6,789 nucleotides of DNA, from positions 1 to 6,789 of the forward strand of contig JAQWCP010000083.1 of the NCBI GenBank assembly GCA_028705905.1, in the 5' to 3' direction. A model generated the notes under the pieces. That model was not told the origin of the DNA. It searched no databases and saw only the letters and a list, made by a program, of their open reading frames with translations. Shown here one piece after another: positions 1-3,826 of this stretch (position 1 is the stretch's first letter; every line of letters starts with the position of its first letter). Source of the DNA: Oscillospiraceae bacterium (GTDB lineage Bacteria > Bacillota > Clostridia > Oscillospirales > Oscillospiraceae). The translations under genes were made by a program, and so were the position numbers.

Positions 1-55
1 CGTCGGTCACACACAGGATATTATTATTGATGACCTTTTTAATGCGAAAGCGCAT
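1..55 (-). CDS. Transcription antiterminator, LicT/BglG family, N-terminal end (partial)
   Basis: Only the first 18 codons are inside the window; the gene runs off the left edge. The ATG at 55-53 opens MRFRIKKVINNNILCVTD. This matches the start of the CAT RNA-binding domain of LicT/SacY/BglG antiterminators, with the typical basic 'IKKVxNNN' run followed by a short hydrophobic strand. Members of this family bind a ribonucleic antiterminator hairpin in the mRNA of sugar-uptake operons. They are controlled by PTS phosphorylation of two PRD domains, which would lie outside the window. A good ribosome site, AGGGAAGG at 71-64, sits 8 bases before the ATG and supports the start. A sigma-A-type promoter lies at 160-133. 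The family call rests on a short peptide, but the motif is characteristic. Whether the rest of the gene is intact cannot be seen. Confidence 0.78.
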   Translation of the reverse strand, partial: MRFRIKKVINNNILCVTD

Positions 56-77
56 AAGCACAGCCTTCCCTGAAAAT

Positions 78-90
78 AGCGCCTGGCGCT
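78..90 (-). other. GC-rich hairpin in the antiterminator leader
   Basis: AGCGCCTGGCGCT is a perfect palindrome around one central base, in an AT-rich leader just upstream of the ribosome site of the antiterminator gene. A second copy of the same arm (GGCGCT on the plus strand, 107-112) lies 17 bases further upstream in the leader and could compete for pairing with the distal arm. No T-run follows closely enough for a convincing intrinsic terminator. A structural role in the leader RNA is inference. Confidence 0.4.
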
Positions 91-132
91 GCTGAAAAGT
101 TACTGCGGCGCTCTTGCTCTTTGATTATTTAT

Positions 133-160
133 ATTATCACAGTTTATAGATATATGTCAA
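133..160 (-). promoter_or_regulatory. Sigma-A promoter of the antiterminator gene
   Basis: On the minus strand TTGACA (160-155) is followed after 16 bases by GATAAT (138-133). TG one base before the -10 box (TGTGATAAT) gives an extended -10. Transcription would start near 126 and give a leader of about 70 nt before the ATG at 55. Perfect -35, near-perfect -10 and correct placement make this the clearest constitutive-type promoter in the window. Confidence 0.7.
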
Positions 161-452
161 TGATTTTTTGATAAAATTGCCAAACCTATGTAAAAGCGCA
201 CCTTCGACCATTTTGTATGCATATAATGTTTTCTCTGTATTTTTCTAAATGCGAATTGTTATTTATAATTTTATCAAAAAAGACTGCAATCTCCTAATTT
301 GAAGCAAAAAGATACCCGGTTAGTTCGACGTAACAATTAGATTATGAACATCGATGTACTGGCAATTCATTTGATATCCATCATTTTCCCATATTTGTTC
401 TCTTTTTAACGTATCTAGCTATACTGTGAGGTAACAATCAGTCAGAGCTATA
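161..452. other. AT-rich intergenic stretch, no gene recognised
   Basis: This stretch of nearly 300 bases has stops in all frames and no recognisable coding segment, tRNA or rRNA. It contains the inverted repeat pair described separately. It also has a TATAAT at 222-227 on the plus strand without a good -35 box. Its position between the antiterminator promoter and a methyltransferase gene remnant suggests old, degraded sequence. Confidence 0.5.
164..281. repeat. 118-bp stretch bounded by perfect 15-base inverted repeats
   Basis: TTTTTTGATAAAATT (164-178) is the exact reverse complement of AATTTTATCAAAAAA (267-281). The arms enclose 88 bases without a coding frame. The match stops at both ends of each arm. 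No clear target-site duplication flanks it. It could be a very small non-autonomous element (MITE-like), a long-range RNA stem, or coincidence helped by the A/T-rich composition. The internal GATAAAATT core makes pure homopolymer chance less likely. Confidence 0.35.
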
Positions 453-539
453 TTAATTTGCCTTTTTAGCCTTTTCCAACAGCACGACCGTCTCGATATG
501 GCTCGTCTGGATTTTTTTAATTACAACAACCGCACATTT
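453..539 (-). pseudogene. C-terminal remnant of an RlmD/TrmA-type RNA methyltransferase
   Basis: A minus-strand frame open from 539 to the TAA at 455-453 encodes a 28-residue tail that includes IQTSHIETVVLLEKAKKAN. The string 'QTSHIETVVLL' is the signature C-terminal strand of the RlmD/TrmA family of SAM-dependent uracil-5 RNA methyltransferases, where it normally reads like 'FPQTxHVETVVLL' at the very end of the protein. The frame is closed upstream by TGA at 542-540. The rest of a roughly 450-residue protein, including the SAM site and the catalytic cysteine, is missing, so only the 3' end survives. It marks a deletion or rearrangement junction just right of 539. The identification rests on a short but distinctive motif. 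Confidence 0.5.
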
Positions 540-550
540 TCAACCTATTG

Positions 551-600
551 GTTCGGTAGATACAGTCCACATTTTTTGCCTGTTTGGTAGATACGGTCGA
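551..600. repeat. Pair of 19-base direct repeats, 31-bp period
   Basis: The copies at 551-569 and 582-600 share 16 of 19 bases; the core is GGTAGATACRGTC. The 31-bp spacing is close to three helical turns, which fits two protein-binding sites on one face of the DNA. They lie directly downstream of the GNAT-YoaP gene and touch the palindrome at 600-615. No coding frame explains them. Confidence 0.45.
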
Positions 601-615
601 TAAATTGGAATTTAT
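600..615. promoter_or_regulatory. Perfect palindrome resembling the MerR-like operator
   Basis: ATAAATTGGAATTTAT is a perfect 7+2+7 palindrome overlapping the stop codon of the GNAT-YoaP gene. Its core (TAAATTGGAA) is shared with the operator-like sequences before the GNAT-YoaP and EFR1 genes. Unlike those two, there is no -10 box at the matching distance. It may be a leftover operator of a lost downstream gene, or a chance AT-rich palindrome. Confidence 0.35.
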
Positions 616-1373
616 AACCCTTTGCTCGCAAGGATTTTTTCAAATTTCTTTTCTGACAATATCTCGTGGGTAACAAATTCGCCATTGTAAAACAAAGAGA
701 ATGTCGTAAATGGAGCAGGAGCATTTTGTGCCTGCTCTCTTGTAAGAATATGAACCGCTTGAAAATCTACACTTCTCTTTTTCGCTATTTCTTCAAGAAG
801 CGGAACATACTTAGCTGTAAAAGGGCATTGGCTTGTATAGTATAACGTGAAGCCATTCTGTAAATCATTATGTTTTGTTTCTTTTAAATGTTGTTTGAAC
901 TGTGGCTTTTCAGCGTCATTGCTGAATGGTAGATACATCAGCTCAAAATATGAATTTGCGTTATCCACGGTTTCAAAACCTTTGTATTTCATATATTTAG
1001 GGTCTGAAAGAAATCCCATTTTCTTTTTTGAAGATAATATAACAAGTCCTTTTTTACTTTTTTCCTTGCTGTCTTTTATACATTCATCCAAGAGAACATT
1101 AGAATACCCGTGTCCTTTGAATTGCCCCGATACCCACAGACAGTCAATATACATATAACCGTCCGCTTCAATCGGTACCCAAGCATATTCAGCAGGGATA
1201 TACTCAATAAAGCATTTTCCTCTAACATCACACTTTAAAAAAACAAGTCCCTCGTCCAACCTTTCTTTCAACCAAGATTTTTTTGACATTACTTGACTAT
1301 CTTTATTATTTGCAATAGCACAACAAATGTGTTCCATTTCAAGATTCTCATGTGTTATCTTTACAAGTTCCAC
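612..1373 (-). CDS. GNAT acetyltransferase with C-terminal YoaP-like domain
   Basis: Predicted 253-residue soluble protein with two parts. Residues about 1-150 form a GNAT N-acetyltransferase domain. The acetyl-CoA pyrophosphate-binding loop is visible as GQFKGHGYS (83-91), after the beta-strand YMYIDCLWV. Residues about 170-253 match the YoaP-like domain, a thioredoxin-like module, with FTLYYTSQCPF around Cys183 and a following 'APAPFTTFSLFYNGEFVTHEIL' type strand pattern. The substrate is not known; cytoplasmic acetyl transfer is inferred from the fold. The start is GTG at 1373-1371, supported by an excellent AGGAGGGG ribosome site 5-7 bases upstream. No upstream ATG competes. Its own promoter with a 19-base spacer lies at 1433-1403. 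Unlike its three neighbours to the right, the frame is intact from start to stop. Confidence 0.85.
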   Translation of the reverse strand: MELVKITHENLEMEHICCAIANNKDSQVMSKKSWLKERLDEGLVFLKCDVRGKCFIEYIPAEYAWVPIEADGYMYIDCLWVSGQFKGHGYSNVLLDECIKDSKEKSKKGLVILSSKKKMGFLSDPKYMKYKGFETVDNANSYFELMYLPFSNDAEKPQFKQHLKETKHNDLQNGFTLYYTSQCPFTAKYVPLLEEIAKKRSVDFQAVHILTREQAQNAPAPFTTFSLFYNGEFVTHEILSEKKFEKILASKGL

Positions 1374-1402
1374 TGTAACCCCTCCTCTACAAATTACTAT
1401 TT

Positions 1403-1433
1403 ATTATACTCAACCTTAAATTGGAAGTTTATC
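1403..1433 (-). promoter_or_regulatory. MerR-type promoter/operator of the GNAT-YoaP gene
   Basis: On the minus strand, a poor -35 (GATAAA, 1433-1428) and a perfect -10 (TATAAT, 1408-1403) are separated by 19 bases. The spacer holds the imperfect dyad AACTTCCAATTTAAGGTT. An over-long 19-base spacer filled by a dyad is the hallmark of promoters activated by MerR-family regulators, which twist the DNA to realign the boxes. Almost the same block precedes the EFR1 gene at 2326-2296. The regulator gene is not in the window. The promoter call is strong; the MerR assignment is inferred from architecture. Confidence 0.65.
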
Positions 1434-1460
1434 AGTTCCCCATTATGCTTATTTTGTTCA

Positions 1461-2222
1461 TCAAATATATTTCTCTATTTTGCATTGCTCATATAGATTT
1501 TTCCCTAACAGAGCAATTGCTTGTTGAGGACAATTGCTTATACACCGATAGCACATAGTACATCTTCCATTTTGTACAGCTCTACCATCTACAATAGATA
1601 AGTTTTTCATAGGGCATAGTTGCGTACAAATCCCACAGCCGATACATTTTTCAGTATTGATTTTCAACTTATCTGAATAATTTTTTGTTTTGCCATAAAA
1701 CCAGATCCTTTGACCGAAAAGACCTGCAATATGATAGAGAAAACCAATCCCCTCTTGTGTTGCATGCCCATTTTTTAGGCTATTTGCAGACTTTTTTATT
1801 TTTATATACGCTTGCTTTACAATAATTTTATTTTCCTCTATTGTTTTCTTTAATGCTTTTTCATCACCTATACAATCAGGCATTTTTAAATGAAGCCCGC
1901 CAACAATCTCAGCACCACACTTAGCAAGTAACCTTGCGCTGCAACCTGTTCCATCACCACTAAACAAACCCATAGTTGCAATGATAAAAACTTTTTTACC
2001 CATGAATTTGGTTTTATTTTGCAAAATAAAATCTCTCACTATTTTAGGTAAATTGCTAAAATAAATAGGATACGCTAGAACAATAAAATCACTTTTATGG
2101 ATTTCGTCTAAGACCCTCGCATCTTCAATTGAAATACATTTCGCTGCTGCGTCAAATTCTTTTATGAACAGTTCAATACAATGCTTTGTGTTACCTGTTC
2201 CGCTAAAATATATCCCTAATAT
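1461..2222 (-). CDS. EFR1-family ferrodoxin (flavodoxin-like + two [4Fe-4S]), start codon missing
   Basis: The frame is open from 2258 to the TAA at 1461 and, from about 2222, encodes the whole of an EFR1-family protein (about 253 residues, the usual family size). The N-terminus reads ILGIYFSGTGNTKHCIELF, containing the FMN phosphate loop SGTGNT of flavodoxins. The C-terminus carries two bacterial [4Fe-4S] clusters, CIGCGICTQLCP and CTMCYRCISNCP. Such proteins are thought to move electrons in the cytoplasm. No ATG, GTG or TTG exists before the flavin loop: the expected start position is ATA (2222-2220) or the neighbouring GAT. The first ordinary start in frame is GTG at 2039, which would remove 61 residues including the flavin loop and so is unlikely to give a working flavodoxin domain. 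Either initiation is at ATA or the start was lost (ATG to ATA). The promoter lies at 2326-2296. Confidence 0.72.
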   Translation of the reverse strand: MLGIYFSGTGNTKHCIELFIKEFDAAAKCISIEDARVLDEIHKSDFIVLAYPIYFSNLPKIVRDFILQNKTKFMGKKVFIIATMGLFSGDGTGCSARLLAKCGAEIVGGLHLKMPDCIGDEKALKKTIEENKIIVKQAYIKIKKSANSLKNGHATQEGIGFLYHIAGLFGQRIWFYGKTKNYSDKLKINTEKCIGCGICTQLCPMKNLSIVDGRAVQNGRCTMCYRCISNCPQQAIALLGKNLYEQCKIEKYI

Positions 2223-2295
2223 ATCTTTACTACCCCGTTTCTTTCGACTATTATATGACTAATATAGATAATCTTTATTTTCAAATTTACTATTT

Positions 2296-2326
2296 ATAAT
2301 AATCACCCTTAAGTTGGAATTTATAT
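2296..2326 (-). promoter_or_regulatory. MerR-type promoter/operator of the EFR1 gene
   Basis: The -10 box TATTAT (2301-2296) lies 19 bases from a weak -35 (ATATAA, 2326-2321). The spacer carries TTCCAACTTAAGGGTGAT. Base by base it parallels the promoter before the GNAT-YoaP gene. Both have TGATA, AA, TTCCAA, TTAAGG, then TATwAT, AAATAGTAA, with one inserted base. The similarity continues past the -10 box to about 2283, so about 45 bases are duplicated. It starts directly after the MBL stop codon. Confidence 0.6.
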
Positions 2327-2328
2327 CA

Positions 2329-3091
2329 TCACAGCCAGACAGCCCAATCGCCGTAATCAAAGGTGCCGCTGCCGTGATGTAGGTCGCCAACGTCTTTCAA
2401 CTGGCGGAAAGCGTCTCGCATACAGGTCAGAATCTCTGGCTGAATGTCCAGACTGTGATGAGCCGGAAATACTTTTTTCACGGGTAGTATCGCAATTTTT
2501 TCAAGCGAAGTGAGATATGCCTGCGGGTCGGTGGAAGGGTAGTACGCAAACAACGTATCCTTGTAGACAAGATCGCCGGTAAATAAGTATCCACGTTGTG
2601 GTTCCCAAAAACATAAATGCCCAGGCAATGTCCCGGCGTATGCAGTGCAGTGATTACACGCCCACCCAAATCGATGGTGTCACCGTCATGTAGTACCCGC
2701 GTTGGTATTCCCTGAAAGAGCTTATAAGTGCTGACATCATAACATTCCGGTAAGTCGCAACGGTCTATAACCATACCGCGGATGGTATCCATTGACAGCG
2801 GAAATCCACCGTTCAGCCAGTTTAGTTCTGCCTCATGTGCGTAGAACTCCGGATAGTATTTGTGTCCACCGATATGATCCCAATGGATATGTGTCGCCAC
2901 AGCAATTACCGGCTTGCCCGTCAGCTTTTTCACTTCATCGGAAATATTGCAGATACCAAGACCTGTGTCGATGAGTAAGCACCGTTCTTCACCTTCAAGC
3001 AGATAGCAGTGCGTCTCCTCCCAATGGCGGTATTCGCTGATAATATGGGTATCTGTATCAATTCGATCAAGTATAAACCAGTTTTTTTCAT
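2329..3091 (-). pseudogene. MBL-fold metallo-hydrolase, broken by two single-base deletions
   Basis: A metallo-beta-lactamase-fold hydrolase is spread over three frames. The start ATG (3091-3089) has a strong GGGGAG ribosome site, but is followed by a run of seven A that throws it out of frame. The correct frame then resumes as NWFILDRIDTDTHIISEYRHWEETH. The zinc motif THIHWDHIGG (HxHxDH) follows, then HTPGH. At about 2628 a second shift occurs: 'HTPGH' and 'PGHLCFWEP' are in different frames, and one extra base would restore the classic HTPGHSPGH. The rest has the metal-binding TGD and the late AHH. With one base added at each site the length becomes 765 bases, or 254 residues, normal for the family and ending in DWAVWL. 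Metal ligands are all present, so decay looks recent. The substrate is unknown. Assembly or sequencing error is possible for the A-run but less so for the second site. Confidence 0.8.
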
Positions 3092-3137
3092 TTTGATTCT
3101 CCCCTTCGTACTATGTAATTAAATTCAAATTTGTCTG

Positions 3138-3440
3138 TTACTCCGCATCCTCAGCCATTGTCTCAATCAAAAAGCTCACTGGACGGAAGCCGTCATTACA
3201 CGAAATCATAGCTGACTTCTTATTCTTCATCCAGCCATCATAGCCGTGAGCAAGAGTCATGACGAAAGCAGACATACTTTCCCATGCACTGTTACACATG
3301 CCATCTGGCTTTTCCCAGCCATTGGCAATGTATACTTGTTCGACTTTCATGTCACAGGTATCCTTTATCGGATTTTCGTATTGATCTATCAAATCTTAAT
3401 AGATCGTTTGTTTCATCACCATGATTTTTACTTTTTTCAT
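3138..3440 (-). pseudogene. TIGR04076-family protein, interrupted by one stop codon
   Basis: Reading from ATG 3440-3438 gives MKKVKIMVMKQTIY, then TAA (3398-3396), then in the same frame DLIDQYENPIKDTCDMKV and onward to 3138. The second part has the marks of the TIGR04076 family of small proteins: 'GWEKPDGMCNSAWESM', 'VMTLAHG' and 'ISCNDGFRPVSF'. The joined product would be about 100 residues, with the N-terminal beta-strand (KVKI.V) expected for the family. A single C-to-T change turning CAA into TAA explains the stop. A TTG at 3392 or an ATG at 3350 could start shorter products, but neither has a good ribosome site. The family function is not established. The MBL start follows 46 bases after its stop, which fits one transcript. 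Confidence 0.72.
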
Positions 3441-3616
3441 ATGTTACACCAATCTTTCACATCTTATTTTCAACCTTTGTTATCAATACAACGCACTCAA
3501 CATGGCACGAGCGGTGAGAATGGATGTCGGATATGTTCCCGTTTACGGAAAAAAGTCGTCTCTCCGTTCGCGGGAACCGGTCCAGAGGAAAACCAGCTCA
3601 AAATTACTGTATTTTT

Positions 3617-3649
3617 GCTCCTGACCGTTTGCGGGAAAAGGTCGAGAGC
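3617..3649. other. Hairpin presenting the GCGGGAA loop (unit 3)
   Basis: GCTC (3617-3620) pairs with GAGC (3646-3649), and GACC (3623-3626) pairs with GGTC (3640-3643). A G-T pair and one mismatch lie between. The 13-base loop contains GCGGGAAAA. The stem is in a GC-richer stretch than the flanking sequence. Direction of transcription is unknown; on the minus strand the loop reads TTTTCCCGC. Confidence 0.45.
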
Positions 3650-3702
3650 CCGTTTCTCCATAATATAATCCGTACCGTCCATTCCGCCAATCGTCTCGAG
3701 AG

Positions 3703-3725
3703 CAGGGCATGCGGGAAAAGCCCTG
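3703..3725. other. Hairpin presenting the GCGGGAA loop (unit 4)
   Basis: CAGGGC (3703-3708) and GCCCTG (3720-3725) form a perfect six-pair GC-rich stem around the 11-base loop ATGCGGGAAAA. The stem sequence differs completely from that of the hairpin at 3617-3649 while the loop is the same. This is the pattern expected of a conserved structural element. No T-run follows on either strand, so an ordinary terminator is unlikely. Confidence 0.45.
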
Positions 3726-3826
3726 AATGCCATCGTCTCGACCCGTTCCACCAACGAATCGTTCGCCATGAATGTGGCGTCCGCTCCATAGCCGGCGGTA
3801 TGACGGTTGTTGAAAAGGGTAACTGC

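Larger units (their letters stand above)
3539..3728. repeat. Array of four degenerate 24-base repeats with GCGGGAA core
   Basis: On the plus strand similar units occur at 3539-3562, 3564-3587, 3625-3648 and 3705-3728. Units 2 and 3 share 20 of 24 bases (CCGTTyGCGGGAA, then GGTC and AGAG). Unit 1 matches unit 3 at 17 of its first 20 bases. Unit 4 shares TGCGGGAAAAG exactly with unit 3. Spacings are 25, 61 and 80 bases, so the copies fall in different codon phases of any frame. This argues for a DNA- or RNA-level element rather than a protein repeat. Units 3 and 4 sit in hairpins that place GCGGGAA in the loop. Units 1 and 2 together form a 15-base inverted repeat with 12 matches (3535-3549 and 3563-3577). 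Confidence 0.5.
3497..3826 (-). other. Unrecognised open frame in phase after the exonuclease stop
   Basis: Directly after the exonuclease TGA (3829-3827) the same frame stays open for about 109 codons to 3497. It has GC-biased third positions like the upstream genes. The translation includes FNNRHTAGYGADATFM, ETIGGMDGTDYIMEKRALD and, later, less protein-like sequence. The only plausible start inside is ATG at 3769, without a ribosome site. I do not recognise the family. It could be the 3' end of an unrelated gene cut off when the helicase-nuclease operon arrived, a separate small gene, or an extension reached by stop readthrough. The left third overlaps the looped-repeat array, whose copies fall in different codon phases. 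Confidence 0.3.

Noticed and set aside
97..120. RAT-like string (AAGTTACTGCGG) recalling LicT/BglG target hairpins
   Set aside because: It is on the plus strand, opposite to the antiterminator transcript, and lacks the matching second arm of a real RAT element.
3082..3088. Programmed frameshifting on the seven-A run of the MBL gene
   Set aside because: A second frame break exists in the same gene at a non-slippery site, so decay or sequencing error is simpler than programmed slippage.
3441..3490. A third MerR-type promoter before the TIGR04076 gene (TGATAA, then AAGGTTGA, then TAAGAT)
   Set aside because: It shares short words with the two good promoters but lacks the TTCCAA half of the operator and has a poor -10 box; too weak to list.
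3703..3725. Intrinsic terminator of the exonuclease operon
   Set aside because: The stem is GC-rich, but no T-run follows on either strand, and the same loop recurs in a second hairpin.
3535..3728. CRISPR array
   Set aside because: Repeat spacing is irregular (25, 61, 80), the copies are degenerate and no cas gene is visible.
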